Shown: positions 24,843 through 35,299, counted from the first letter of the stretch. The stretch is 64,000 bases of DNA from Chlorogloea sp. CCALA 695 (GCF_003003885.1 NZ_PVWN01000015.1:1-64000); one strand, 5' to 3'. Notes: a model not told the origin generated them from the letters alone. Program-made: numbers and translations.

Positions 24843-24980
24843 CTATTCTTGATGAATAGTTAAGCCACGACTGGCTATTTGCTCAAATAAATCTGTTGGT
24901 AAGGCTTATACTGTCCATACACCAGGGTTTTTAAGTTGTTCTGTCAGCAATAATTGAGCGATCGCACCCGTAACCCGTAG
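24843..24980 (-). pseudogene. C-terminal fragment, probably of a saccharopine dehydrogenase-like protein
   Basis: The leftward strand reads LRVTGAIAQLLLTEQLKN, then PGVWTV, an in-frame TAA, then ALPTDLFEQIASRGLTIHQ and a stop. The 'TGAxAQLLL...PGVW.V..LPTDLF....RGL' pattern resembles the C-terminus of saccharopine dehydrogenase-family proteins, with the internal stop replacing one codon. The upstream part of the gene is missing, replaced by the repeat at 25009-25040. The coding origin is fairly clear from the sequence; the family name is recall and less certain. Confidence 0.5.
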
Positions 24981-25008
24981 CCTTTGCTGCATTAGCGCCC
25001 GATGACGT

Positions 25009-25040
25009 GCGATAGCGCAAGCGCGCACGCAGGGCTTCGC
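25009..25040 (+). repeat. GC-rich 32-bp dispersed repeat, copy 1
   Basis: Begins GCGATAGCGCAAGCGCG and ends GCAGGGCTTCGC. Its exact reverse complement occurs at 39344-39375, inside a coding sequence, and a variant lies at 54727-54761. A shorter relative (GCAGGGCTTCGGC) is near 38312. Composition is far more GC-rich than the surroundings. This copy lies in the gap before the sorbosone dehydrogenase-like gene. Confidence 0.9.
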
Positions 25041-25099
25041 CTGTGTAACTTCCTACAGCTATTTACTAACCTAGAGATAGGTTAATTTAACTTAAAAAC

Positions 25100-26416
25100 A
25101 TGAATTTCCGCCTATTGCTACTACTGTTACTTATCCCCACCACCGCCGCTTGTAATTCTACAGGCGCTAAAGAACCTACTCCCAACACTTCTACCCCTAT
25201 AGCTGCAAGTCCTAATCAGTCTAAAAAGCTAATAAAAACTCAAACTCTATCCCCCGCACCTATTCGCCTGAACGTTGCTAGTTTACCCAAACCCTTTGCC
25301 ACCGATAGCGCCTCCAAATCTCCTAACGTTATCCCCATCCCGCAAAATCCAACTCTGCAAGTTCCCCAAGGCTTCACAGTTAGTGTATTTGCCGAAAACC
25401 TTGATCGCCCCCGATGGCTGGCTTTAACGCCTAGTGGCGAAGTTTTAGTAACAGAAACTAGGCAAAACCGCATTCGGTTACTAAGCGATACTAATGGCGA
25501 TGGGGTCGCCGATACTAATAAAACCTTTGCTACGGCTCAAAACGGAGTAAACATACCTTTTGGAATGACTTTCGCTGCTAATTCTTTCTTTTTGGGCAAT
25601 ACTGACGCTGTATTGCGCTTTCCTTACAAGCAAGGACAACAACAAATTAGTGGCAATGGTCAAAAAATTACCGATCTTCCTGGCGGCGGCTACAACCAAC
25701 ACTGGACGCGCAATGTAGTAGCCGATCCCAGTGGCAAAAAGTTGTACGTCTCTATTGGTTCTGAGTCGAATGCTGAGGAAGAACCCTTACCCCGCGCTTC
25801 TGTACAGGTAATGAACTTAGACGGTTCAAATCGTCAAACCTTTGCTTCGGGTTTACGCAATCCCATCGGTTTAGACTTTCACCCCCAAACCGGGGAACTG
25901 TACGTCACCGTCAACGAACGGGATGCCCTGGGCGATGATTTAGTCCCCGACTACTTTACACGCCTGCAACAGGGGCAGTTTTACGGCTGGCCCTATGCTT
26001 ACCTTGCGCCTAATAATCTCGATCCTCGGCAAGTAGTTAATGGCGTGAGCAAACGCCCCAATTTAGCTCGTAGTACCAAGACCCCAGACGTGCTATTTCA
26101 GGCTCATTCTGCCGCTTTAGGGATGCAATTTTACGATCGCCAAACTTTTCCGCAAAAATACCGTAATGGAGCCTTTGCAGCCTTTCGTGGCTCTTGGAAC
26201 CGTGATCGCGCCACAGGTTACAAAGTTGTGTTTGTTCCCTTTAATAACGGGCGACCCCAAGGTTACTACGAAGACTTTTTAACCGGATTTTTGCTCGATC
26301 CTTCCCAGCCTACTACTTGGGGGCGACCAGTGGGTTTATTGGTGTTACCAGATGGTAGTTTATTGGTTACGGAAGAAGCCAACGGTCGGATTTACCGCAT
26401 TCAGTACGGTGCTTAG
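25100..26416 (+). CDS. PQQ-type sugar / sorbosone dehydrogenase-like lipoprotein
   Basis: Predicted 438-residue secreted beta-propeller. The N-terminal lipobox is clear (LLLIPTTAAC, lipidated Cys about residue 18), followed by a Thr/Pro/Ser-rich linker to about residue 90. The propeller begins VPQGFTVSVFAENLDRPRWL and contains SGEVLVTETRQNRI, LRNPIGLDFHPQTGELYVT, NERDALGDDLVPDYFT and GWPYAY, features of the soluble aldose (GDH-B) / L-sorbosone dehydrogenase group. Known members oxidise sugars with PQQ outside the cytoplasm, but cyanobacteria generally are not known to make PQQ, so the cofactor and substrate are open. It should be anchored in the membrane facing the periplasm. Confidence 0.87.
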   Translation: MNFRLLLLLLLIPTTAACNSTGAKEPTPNTSTPIAASPNQSKKLIKTQTLSPAPIRLNVASLPKPFATDSASKSPNVIPIPQNPTLQVPQGFTVSVFAENLDRPRWLALTPSGEVLVTETRQNRIRLLSDTNGDGVADTNKTFATAQNGVNIPFGMTFAANSFFLGNTDAVLRFPYKQGQQQISGNGQKITDLPGGGYNQHWTRNVVADPSGKKLYVSIGSESNAEEEPLPRASVQVMNLDGSNRQTFASGLRNPIGLDFHPQTGELYVTVNERDALGDDLVPDYFTRLQQGQFYGWPYAYLAPNNLDPRQVVNGVSKRPNLARSTKTPDVLFQAHSAALGMQFYDRQTFPQKYRNGAFAAFRGSWNRDRATGYKVVFVPFNNGRPQGYYEDFLTGFLLDPSQPTTWGRPVGLLVLPDGSLLVTEEANGRIYRIQYGA

Positions 26417-26493
26417 AATCTAGATGCCCTGATGGTAAGAAGTAGCAACTACCTTACCGCCGCTACCCAGCTAAAAGCCTTAGATAACTACAA

Positions 26494-26607
26494 ATTAAGG
26501 CATTGCTGAAAGTATGATGATTTTTCTACTGCAATTTTGTCTCCTCCTTCATACCGCATTGGGAATTGCCAATTACCAATTACCAATCACCAATTACCCA
26601 TTACCCA
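26494..26607 (+). repeat. MITE-like element plus heptamer repeats, copy A
   Basis: The first about 75 bases run from ATTAAGGCATTGCTGAAAG to ACCGCATTGGGAATTG and match the reverse complement of 47746-47826 with small gaps. They are followed by imperfect tandem CAATTACC / ATTACCC units (26569-26607). A short ORF across it is not convincing. The element provides the DNA immediately upstream of the Trp-rich protein gene. Confidence 0.75.
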
Positions 26608-26615
26608 AATTAATT

Positions 26616-26870
26616 ATGCAAAAGAAACAAAAATTTCCCTATTTAGTTGGCTCAAAATGGACAGCACAGCAAAAAATAGATGGCTGGCGACACTTTCAAG
26701 TTGTCAACCGCAAAAATCAAGGCAAATGGGTTTTTGCCGAAATGGTAGCAGCTTGCGATCCTCTTGTGCGTTTTTGGGTCAATGCTAAATTGCTTAAAAA
26801 TACTTCTCAATGGCAATCTGGTTGGCAGTCTCTACAAGAAATAGCAGAAGTTGAAGGTTATGTTTCCTAG
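26616..26870 (+). CDS. Small tryptophan-rich protein (TIGR02450-like)
   Basis: Predicted 84-residue soluble protein: basic start MQKKQKFPYLVGSKWTAQQK, then GWRHFQVVNRK, VFAEMVAACDP and FWVNAKLLKN. The pattern of spaced tryptophans and 'KWVxxEMxAxCD' matches the small TIGR02450 family found in cyanobacteria and proteobacteria, of unknown function. I place the start at ATG 26616. A longer reading back to 26514 would translate the repeat element and is rejected. No strong RBS is visible. Confidence 0.7.
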   Translation: MQKKQKFPYLVGSKWTAQQKIDGWRHFQVVNRKNQGKWVFAEMVAACDPLVRFWVNAKLLKNTSQWQSGWQSLQEIAEVEGYVS

Positions 26871-27379
26871 AAATACAGCTATTTAGGCAAAATTTATTAT
26901 TTTTAACATAAGTAGCCAAGTTCCCCTCGATCTTGTCCTCTAAGTAGCTGCAAACTCTAGTCAAAACTATCTATTGTCCCAGCAAATACCGCATGAGCGG
27001 CTGTTTACACTAGCTTGGGCTTCAGATAACTAGGTCTTGGTGAGTTTAAGCGCGACTTTTTAGCTCTCTTTCCTTACAGCTTTCAGGGTTTATTTGTTTT
27101 TGTTTTTTGTTACTTATTTTATAAAATGCAGTCATTAAAATTGTATTTACGTCTTTATTGAGGGTTGACAGAGTTTTTTGAGCTTTTTTATTTTAGTTAG
27201 CTCTTAAATAAAGCTTTTAAATTTGGTTTAAGCTTATACTTATGTTTCAACCCCCTTTCTTTTGCGCCAGAGTTGAACAATAATTCAATCAAAGACCAAA
27301 AACATAAAAGACCAACGCGCTAGTAGATAGATTTTTACAACTAGCACTTTGATAAACAACGATAGGAGCCGAAAATTAA
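26871..27379. other. 509-bp region upstream of chlL
   Basis: AT-rich, with no convincing ORF or RNA gene. It must contain the chlL promoter and leader. An AGGAG at 27363-27367 serves as the chlL RBS. No clear boxes or hairpins could be assigned further upstream. Confidence 0.6.
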
Positions 27380-28243
27380 GTGAAACTTGCAGTTTACGGA
27401 AAAGGTGGCATCGGCAAATCTACAACTAGCTGTAACATCTCTGTTGCCTTAGCCAAGCGTGGCAAGAAAGTATTACAAATTGGCTGCGACCCCAAGCACG
27501 ACAGCACTTTTACTTTGACTGGGTTTTTAATTCCCACAATTATCGATACGCTTCAAGAAAAAGATTATCATTACGAAGATGTCTGGGCTGAAGATGTCAT
27601 CTATAAAGGCTACGGCGGCGTAGATTGCGTAGAAGCTGGTGGGCCTCCGGCGGGTGCTGGTTGCGGTGGCTACGTGGTGGGAGAAACTGTAAAATTGCTC
27701 AAAGAACTCAACGCCTTTGATGAGTACGATATTATTTTGTTTGATGTTTTAGGTGACGTAGTATGTGGTGGTTTTGCTGCACCCTTAAATTACGCCGACT
27801 ATTGCCTAATCGTTACAGACAATGGGTTTGATGCTTTATTTGCCGCTAACCGAATTGCTGCTTCGGTAAGAGAAAAGGCGCGTACCCATCCTTTGCGCCT
27901 AGCCGGACTAATTGGCAACCGTACTTCTAAACGCGATTTAATTGAGAAGTATATCGAAGCTGTACCCATGCCAGTATTGGAAGTATTGCCCTTAATTGAG
28001 GACATCCGTGTATCTCGCGTTAAAGGTAAGACTTTGTTTGAAATGGCAGAAACAGACCCCTCGCTAAACTATGTGTGCGATTACTACTTGAGTATTGCCG
28101 ATCAAATTTTAGCCAGACCAGAAGGTGTTGTACCTAATGATGCTCCAGACCGCGAATTGTTCTCTTTGCTGTCTGATTTCTACCTCAATCCCGTAACTCC
28201 CGCCGCTAATAAAGAAGAAAAACTAGATTTGATGATGGTTTAA
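27380..28243 (+). CDS. chlL: Light-independent protochlorophyllide reductase, iron protein subunit L
   Basis: Predicted 287-residue NifH-like ATPase that passes electrons to the ChlN-ChlB catalytic component, allowing chlorophyll synthesis in the dark. The P-loop is [13 protein letters not shown] (residues 7-19). The two cysteines that ligate the bridging 4Fe-4S cluster are in [12 protein letters not shown] and [12 protein letters not shown]. The start is GTG at 27380, preceded by AGGAGCC. It is followed 33 bp later by a small acidic protein gene and then chlN, an order common in cyanobacteria. The enzyme is oxygen-sensitive, so expression in low light or low oxygen is expected from the family. 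chlB is not in the window. Confidence 0.98.
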   Translation: MKLAVYGKGGIGKSTTSCNISVALAKRGKKVLQIGCDPKHDSTFTLTGFLIPTIIDTLQEKDYHYEDVWAEDVIYKGYGGVDCVEAGGPPAGAGCGGYVVGETVKLLKELNAFDEYDIILFDVLGDVVCGGFAAPLNYADYCLIVTDNGFDALFAANRIAASVREKARTHPLRLAGLIGNRTSKRDLIEKYIEAVPMPVLEVLPLIEDIRVSRVKGKTLFEMAETDPSLNYVCDYYLSIADQILARPEGVVPNDAPDRELFSLLSDFYLNPVTPAANKEEKLDLMMV

Positions 28244-28276
28244 TCGGTCTAGTTTGGAGGATGGGGATTAGAACCA

Positions 28277-28912
28277 ATGGCTTTTTTTGGTAGCCTAAAA
28301 AACTCGTTAAAACAGAAGTGGTTGCAATATTTTCAAAGCAATCGCTCCTGGATTAGCTTGCATTCTAGCGTTGCTACTCCTGACGGTGGCAAGCGTCCCC
28401 CGTCTTACCTCATCCTAGGCGTAATTAATGCGCTAGAACCGCAGCTACAAGAATGGATGTTACCTTTCTCAAAACTGAACCTGAATGTAGATACTTTAAT
28501 TGATGTATTAGAGTTAAATTTCGATCCAGGTTTGATGTTAGGTAACTCTACTCAAGCCACCATTGAGGAAAAAAAACGACAAATTGAAGTAGATGATTTG
28601 TTGCAAATTAATCTTGATGATGAGTTTGTAGTATTTGTTGATGAAGCGGAAAGCATGGAAGATGGTGTTTCTGTCTCGAAGCAAGAACAAGCCGCCTTTA
28701 CAATCACCTCTCTAGATGAAATTGTCTTTGACGAAATAGAAGCAGAAACTTTAGATAATAATTCTGTAGTTGTAAATTTTTCTGATGATGATCTATTTTC
28801 GGGTGGAGGAGAGGAAGTAATGGGCGTTGAACTTACATCCAGCAGCGATTTCACCGCAGAGGAACAACAAATTCAAGAGCAAGATATTTCTGGTCTATTT
28901 CCCAACTATTAA
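28277..28912 (+). CDS. Acidic protein between chlL and chlN (DUF5331-like), function unknown
   Basis: Predicted 211-residue soluble protein. Residues 1 to about 85 form a basic, probably helical N-terminal domain (FFGSLKNSLKQKWLQYFQ, RPPSYLILGVINALEP, WMLPFSKLNLNVD). From about residue 90 on the protein is strikingly acidic (DDLLQINLDDEFVVFVDEAE; many D/E to the C-terminus, ending SGLFPNY). It has no cysteines, P-loop or membrane segment, so it is not an electron carrier by itself. Its constant place between chlL and chlN in cyanobacteria, recalled as DUF5331, argues for a role with the dark reductase, such as assembly, oxygen protection or regulation; that is inference. It is 33 bp downstream of chlL and 115 bp upstream of chlN. 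Confidence 0.85.
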   Translation: MAFFGSLKNSLKQKWLQYFQSNRSWISLHSSVATPDGGKRPPSYLILGVINALEPQLQEWMLPFSKLNLNVDTLIDVLELNFDPGLMLGNSTQATIEEKKRQIEVDDLLQINLDDEFVVFVDEAESMEDGVSVSKQEQAAFTITSLDEIVFDEIEAETLDNNSVVVNFSDDDLFSGGGEEVMGVELTSSSDFTAEEQQIQEQDISGLFPNY

Positions 28913-28982
28913 CCGAGGATGACTTGAAAAAAGCGAAAGATTTTTTGCTTTAATAACCAATTGCTGTACCCTTAAAAACTGA

Positions 28983-30428
<1,446 letters not shown>

Positions 30429-30440
30429 GATTCGATAAAT

Positions 30441-30473
30441 GCGATCGCACTTTAAATTATCAAGGTGCGATCG
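30441..30473. repeat. HIP1-containing inverted repeat after chlN
   Basis: CGATCGCAC and GTGCGATCG face each other across about 14 bases just after the chlN stop. It precedes the stronger hairpin at 30516 and may contribute to termination, or may simply be paired HIP1 sites. Confidence 0.45.
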
Positions 30474-30515
30474 TTAACTTTAGTTAAATCTCCGCCAAAA
30501 TCGATTGTAATTGTG

Positions 30516-30551
30516 AAGACCTGAAGGAAAAAAGATTTTCCTTCAGGTCTT
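30516..30551. terminator. Perfect 16-bp hairpin, bidirectional terminator between chlN and sucrose synthase
   Basis: AAGACCTGAAGGAAAA (30516-30531) and its exact complement (30536-30551) enclose a 4-base loop. A-rich and T-rich bases at the stem base give short U-tracts in both directions, as expected for convergent genes. Confidence 0.9.
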
Positions 30552-30592
30552 TAATCTATCTTCAAAGAAACTGAACGACGTTATTACAAGCC

Positions 30593-33013
30593 TTAACGAT
30601 GACTATGCTCTGCTAAAAGTGCTTGCGCTCTTGGCTTGTAAATCAAATAAAATAATGCCTCAATGTAACGCAATAAGTCTTCACGGTTTTCTTTAGAACT
30701 AAAATTCCAAAATCCATAAATCCGCGCTAGAGTTAGCAGCTTTGTAGTGTGAATTTTCCAAGTATAGCTACTACAAACTCGGTCAATACCTCGTGTCGAA
30801 ATTTCATACCAGTAATTGGGGTTTTGTTCGCACTTAGTTACAAACTCAACAATTTTTTCGGCAGTTTCTTCTAGATTTGTGGGGTTAATATAAAAGCCAT
30901 TAACTTTATCTTGAATAATCTCCAGTGGCCCGCCAAATTGAGTAGCAAAAGTTGGCAATCCTGAAATCATTGCTTCTAAAACTGTTAATCCAAAGGCTTC
31001 AAATAACGCTGGTTGAACAAAAATTCCTTGATGGTCAGCTATTACTCGATAAATTTCTCCTGACTGAGACTTAGTAAGACGTACCCCCAGCCAACGAATT
31101 TTGCCATACAAATTGTACTGCTCAATAACTCGATATAGCTTTTCTATTTCGTCTCGTTCTTCATTGTCTCCCGATTCTTCTACGCGCAATTTCCCCGCAA
31201 CTAAAATCAAATTGCAATGCTCTTGCAAAGCTGGGCTTTTACCAAAACATTCAGCTAATCCTGTCATGTTTTTAATTCGGTCAAGCCGCGCCATAGAAAA
31301 GATTGGGCGTTTAGTTGGGTCGTCAAGCGTACCAAATATTTGATTAGGATCTTCTAGAGTAAAAAGCAATTCTTCTAACTGAGTGCGATCGCCAATTATT
31401 CGATCTTCTGTGCGCGAGTAAGGAAAATAAGCCTTTTCATTTACTCCTGGCGGTACGACATTAAACTTAGGACTAAATAATTCAACGCCACTTACTACAT
31501 GATACAGTTCTGGCATAGTAAAGCATTGATAAGACTCGTATTGTCCTACACTATCTGGCGTTCCGACAATCTCTTGGTAAGTGCTACTAATAATAAAATT
31601 AGCGGCATTCATTGCAATCAAATCAGCAGTGAACTGTAAAGAAAAATGATATTTATCATCTAATTCTTGCCAGTAAAGATTGCTAAACAAATACTTCGAT
31701 TTTTCCAAAGCATGAGCAATATTACACTGGGTAACTTTCAATCGCCGTGCTAACAGAAATGCGACTAAATTACCATCAGAATAGTTACCAACAATCAAAT
31801 CAGGCGCACTTTGAAATTCTGCTAATAGCTCTCTTTCTGCATCTATTGCGTAGGTTTCTAAATAGGGCCAAAATTCAAACCGAGAGATCCAATTTTGCGT
31901 CATGTTGGGATTAAATTCCCGTAAAGGTACGCGCAAAATCCAAGCATTATCGGTATCATGGACTTTTTCTAAACGTTGGTTGCAAAGCGTCCCATCGCTA
32001 TTAGGAATTAGGCGCGTTAAAATAATTACTTTGGGTTTGACTCCGAGTATATCTAGTCCCGCCAAAGTTACATCTTCTTGCAGTTGTTTTTCTAAACTTT
32101 TTGCTTGGTCGAGGACGTAAACTACTTGACCCCCCGTATCTGGTCGTCCCAAAACTCCCTCTTGACCAAACCAGCCATGAGGAGACACTAAGACGATTCT
32201 AAAAACCATCGGAATCCGCGAAATAAAGGCTTCTAAGGTTTGGTGATCGGGAGAATCGATTAATTCATCCAAAATTTCTAAAGTCTCTTTAACGCGCCCT
32301 GCCGTGTTACCCCAGCCAGCTTCTAAACCCATCAATTGCAACACAAAACGGAATTTTTCGTAAGGTTCCTCACTATCAAGATCCGCTACAAAAGTCAAGG
32401 CTTTTTTGATTTTTTCTGATAGTTGCTGTTGAGATTGAATCCTGCCATTAATCAATAATGGGGTGTTATCGTACTTGTGCAAACGCAGGAAATCAAACAA
32501 ACTTTCTAGCCATTGCTTGGGATCTTGAAAAAGTTTGCTCGATAAATAGCGATTAAGAAACTCTACACCTTTACCAATGTTTTTAGGATCGCGGATTGTG
32601 GGGGTATAGTCGTAAAAAGGCTGAAAATCTAACTCTAACATATCCCCTTCGTTGGGGTGGTAGCGGTTGACAAAGCGATCGCGTACATCTAGCAATTCTT
32701 GAACATTTAACAGTTCAACATTTAATTCTTCGGTAATTCTGTAAACTTCTTGACTAGCAATTTTTGAGCGTGAAATCAAGTAAATACTGCCATCTTCGCG
32801 GATGATTTCTTGAGTATAATAAATTAATTTTCCTAAGTTAGAAGAATTATAATATTCTTCGCCCTTTTGGTATTTAGCACAGTATTCTTTGTAGACATTC
32901 AAAATATCATTGCGTAACAAGTAGCGGTTTTCGTGATGACGTAACTCGCTAATAAAAGAGCGTAGATCATTCTTTTCTTCAGCGATCGCATTTTGGATTA
33001 ATTCTGCTGACAT
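30593..33013 (-). CDS. susA: Sucrose synthase
   Basis: Predicted 806-residue GT4-family enzyme that reversibly makes sucrose from NDP-glucose and fructose and in cyanobacteria mainly cleaves sucrose to ADP/UDP-glucose. The N-terminal regulatory half (to about residue 260) is present, as in plant and Nostoc enzymes. The GT-B half shows SPHGWFGQEGVLGRPDTGGQ, NIAHALEKSKY, PPGVNEKAYFPY and the donor-site E-x7-E motif in FEAFGLTVLEAM. Length matches the family, with no frameshift. It faces chlN across the shared terminator and stands as a single gene; the M32 gene upstream is separated by 117 bp with a hairpin. Together with the SemiSWEET gene elsewhere in the window it suggests active sugar handling. 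Confidence 0.97.
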   Translation of the reverse strand: MSAELIQNAIAEEKNDLRSFISELRHHENRYLLRNDILNVYKEYCAKYQKGEEYYNSSNLGKLIYYTQEIIREDGSIYLISRSKIASQEVYRITEELNVELLNVQELLDVRDRFVNRYHPNEGDMLELDFQPFYDYTPTIRDPKNIGKGVEFLNRYLSSKLFQDPKQWLESLFDFLRLHKYDNTPLLINGRIQSQQQLSEKIKKALTFVADLDSEEPYEKFRFVLQLMGLEAGWGNTAGRVKETLEILDELIDSPDHQTLEAFISRIPMVFRIVLVSPHGWFGQEGVLGRPDTGGQVVYVLDQAKSLEKQLQEDVTLAGLDILGVKPKVIILTRLIPNSDGTLCNQRLEKVHDTDNAWILRVPLREFNPNMTQNWISRFEFWPYLETYAIDAERELLAEFQSAPDLIVGNYSDGNLVAFLLARRLKVTQCNIAHALEKSKYLFSNLYWQELDDKYHFSLQFTADLIAMNAANFIISSTYQEIVGTPDSVGQYESYQCFTMPELYHVVSGVELFSPKFNVVPPGVNEKAYFPYSRTEDRIIGDRTQLEELLFTLEDPNQIFGTLDDPTKRPIFSMARLDRIKNMTGLAECFGKSPALQEHCNLILVAGKLRVEESGDNEERDEIEKLYRVIEQYNLYGKIRWLGVRLTKSQSGEIYRVIADHQGIFVQPALFEAFGLTVLEAMISGLPTFATQFGGPLEIIQDKVNGFYINPTNLEETAEKIVEFVTKCEQNPNYWYEISTRGIDRVCSSYTWKIHTTKLLTLARIYGFWNFSSKENREDLLRYIEALFYLIYKPRAQALLAEHSHR

Positions 33014-33068
33014 AGCACCTCCTATAATTAATGGCTATCAAACAATTAAGTTACAAAACGTTAGAGAT

Positions 33069-33100
33069 TTTAGCTTCCCCCTAGAGCGTGGCAAGCTAAA
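33069..33100 (-). terminator. Hairpin between M32 carboxypeptidase and sucrose synthase
   Basis: TTTAGCTT (33069-33076) and AAGCTAAA (33093-33100) form an 8-bp stem downstream of the leftward M32 gene. The following U-tract is weak, so it could instead be a leader structure of the sucrose synthase mRNA. Confidence 0.5.
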
Positions 33101-33130
33101 TTGGTTGGAGTTATTTCTAACTCCGAACTA

Positions 33131-34654
33131 TTAAAGGGCGTACAACTCGCCAAATTTTTGCTTAATGTAACTAATAAATGGGTCAATACTCAAAGGTTTA
33201 CCCGTCGCTTGTTCGATTAGTTCCGCCGCCGTGTACTTGCGTCCATGTTGGTAGATATTTTGTTTGAGCCAATCGTGCAGCAAATCAAAATTACCTTGCT
33301 CAATGTGCTGAGGAATTTCTTTATTAGCTTTAAGCGCCGCATCAAAAAATTGAGCGCTCATTAAGTTACCCAAGGTATAACCTTGAAACATACCGCCGAC
33401 CATTCCACCGTACCAATGCACGTCTTGCAATACGCCGTTGGCATCGCTAGAGGGTACAATCCCCAAATCAGAATTATAGCGACTGTTCCAAGCTGCGGGA
33501 AGGTCTTTAACTTCTAACTTGCCCTCAAGCAAGTCTAGCTCCAAATCAAAACGAATCATTACGTGCAAATTGTAAGTTACTTCGTCAGCATCAGTGCGAA
33601 CTAAACTACGCTTGACTTTGTTAATAGCGCGATAAAAAGTTTCTAAAGGTACTTGTTGAAACTGACTAGGAAAAGTTGCTTGCAACTGAGGATAGAAAAA
33701 CTGCCAAAAATTACGGCTGCGTCCAACCAAATTTTCCCACAGTCGAGATTGACTCTCATGAACTCCTGAAGATGTCCCAGCAGCTAGGGGAGTTGCTTCA
33801 AATCTTCGGGCTATACCTTGCTCGTACAAAGCGTGTCCGGTTTCGTGGATAGTGCTAAATAACCCTTCATTTAAGTCATTTTCCCGGACGCGGGTTGTTA
33901 TTCGCACGTCTCCGGTAGAAAACTTAGTCATAAAAGGGTGCAAAGTTTTATCTTGTCTTCCCCTGTGGAAATCGTAACCTAGCTGTTGAATAACTTTGAG
34001 GCTAAAGGCTAGTTGCTCGGCTTCAGGAAAATGCTGATATAAACAAGAGGCATTTGCCAGGGGTTGATCAGAAATAGCGGCAACAATTGGCACTAATTGC
34101 TGACGCAAGTCGGCAAACAAAGTTCGCACCGATTGGGTATTCATCCCATAATCAGATTCATCAATTAAAGGATCGGCGATATGGTCGTAGCCAGGAAAGT
34201 AGTTTGCCATTTCCCGGCTATATTCCAAGGTTTGTTGCAAAAAAGGCGCGATCGCGTTAAAGTCATTTTCTGGTCGTGCTTTTGCCCAAGCTTCATAACA
34301 TTCGGCACTATGTTGAGAAAATTTAGCCGTAAAATCTGGGGGAATTTTGACTAGGCGATCGTAGTCGTGACGAGCAATCCGAATTAAACTAGCTTCATCA
34401 GAACTATAGTCACAATTTGCCTCGTAGTCGCGCAATTCTTCTAAGAGTTGTCCTATAGCTGGTCTAGTAAACTTAGTATGGCTAATGTGTCTCAAAGTAG
34501 CTATTTGTCGCCCCCGCGCCGCCGCACCGCCTGGAGGCATATAAGTAGCCTGATCCCAGTAAAGCAAGGCGGCGGCTGATTCAATGTCGTTAACTTCCGC
34601 CAAGTGAGTTTTTAACTCTTGCAGTTTGGGGTGAGTCTTTTCGAGAGTTTGCAT
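33131..34654 (-). CDS. Carboxypeptidase M32 (thermostable carboxypeptidase 1 family)
   Basis: Predicted 507-residue metallocarboxypeptidase. The zinc-binding HETGH is in STIHETGHALYEQG, and the M32 hallmark segments (GVHESQSRLWENLVGRS with the third-ligand glutamate, TDADEVTYNLHVMIRF) are intact. Length matches Taq/Pyrococcus-type enzymes. It should be cytoplasmic, trimming C-terminal residues of peptides. It lies 79 bp downstream of pyrR, so it may read through from that gene, although functions are unrelated. Confidence 0.95.
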   Translation of the reverse strand: MQTLEKTHPKLQELKTHLAEVNDIESAAALLYWDQATYMPPGGAAARGRQIATLRHISHTKFTRPAIGQLLEELRDYEANCDYSSDEASLIRIARHDYDRLVKIPPDFTAKFSQHSAECYEAWAKARPENDFNAIAPFLQQTLEYSREMANYFPGYDHIADPLIDESDYGMNTQSVRTLFADLRQQLVPIVAAISDQPLANASCLYQHFPEAEQLAFSLKVIQQLGYDFHRGRQDKTLHPFMTKFSTGDVRITTRVRENDLNEGLFSTIHETGHALYEQGIARRFEATPLAAGTSSGVHESQSRLWENLVGRSRNFWQFFYPQLQATFPSQFQQVPLETFYRAINKVKRSLVRTDADEVTYNLHVMIRFDLELDLLEGKLEVKDLPAAWNSRYNSDLGIVPSSDANGVLQDVHWYGGMVGGMFQGYTLGNLMSAQFFDAALKANKEIPQHIEQGNFDLLHDWLKQNIYQHGRKYTAAELIEQATGKPLSIDPFISYIKQKFGELYAL

Positions 34655-34733
34655 ACCTAAAATTATTGATACTGGTTTTATCTAGTTTGACGCGAGAACT
34701 AATACTACCGCTACTAATTAGGTTGAATTAAAT

Positions 34734-35270
34734 CTAACTACTAATCAATTCGACCCTATCTCGGTTATCAAAGCCTTGTAAATAAACTTTGACTTTTTCA
34801 TCTTTGGCAGTGGGAAGCTTTTTCCCGGTAAAATCTGGGTGGATGGGCAATTCTCGATGACCTCTATCGACAAGCACTGCTAACCAAATAGTTGATGGTC
34901 TACCATATTCATTGACGGCATTTAAAGCGGCGCGAATTGTCCGCCCTTTGTAAATAACGTCATCGACAAGTAAAACTGTTTTTCCGGTCAAATCAAAAGA
35001 AATATCGGTTTTAGCTGGAGTCCTTACGCCAATTTGGTCTAAATCATCTCGGTAAAAGGTAATATCTAGCGCTCCCACCGGAACAGTTACACCTTCTAGC
35101 ACTTCAATTTGTTTAGCTAAATTTTCTGCTAAAGCTACTCCTTTTGTATAAATACCTAAAACTACCAAGTTCGACAAATCGCGGGATCTTTCAATAACTT
35201 GGGAAGCGAGGCGCGTCATCGTCCGCCGGATTTCTTCAGAGGATAAAATTTCAACGACTTTAGCCGCCAT
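34734..35270 (-). CDS. pyrR: PyrR bifunctional regulator / uracil phosphoribosyltransferase
   Basis: Predicted 178-residue phosphoribosyltransferase-fold protein. The PRPP-binding loop is [19 protein letters not shown], and the N-terminal [15 protein letters not shown] and C-terminal [15 protein letters not shown] segments are those of PyrR. In Gram-positive bacteria PyrR binds pyr mRNA leaders and causes attenuation; in cyanobacteria the RNA-binding role is less certain and uracil salvage may be the main activity. No pyr biosynthesis gene is adjacent. It sits 29 bp downstream of cobD and 79 bp upstream of M32, all leftward. Confidence 0.95.
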   Translation of the reverse strand: MAAKVVEILSSEEIRRTMTRLASQVIERSRDLSNLVVLGIYTKGVALAENLAKQIEVLEGVTVPVGALDITFYRDDLDQIGVRTPAKTDISFDLTGKTVLLVDDVIYKGRTIRAALNAVNEYGRPSTIWLAVLVDRGHRELPIHPDFTGKKLPTAKDEKVKVYLQGFDNRDRVELISS

Positions 35271-35299
35271 AGTTATCGATCCCTAGTAAGTAGAATATT

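Noticed and set aside
26569-26607. Possible CRISPR array from regularly spaced short repeats (also 36254, 47707, 63352)
   Set aside because: Units are 7-8 bp, directly tandem, with no unique spacers and no cas genes; they are cyanobacterial short tandem repeats.
26514-26615. Longer N-terminus for the Trp-rich protein (start at 26514)
   Set aside because: It would translate the MITE-like element and heptamer repeats; the family starts near MQKKQKF at 26616.
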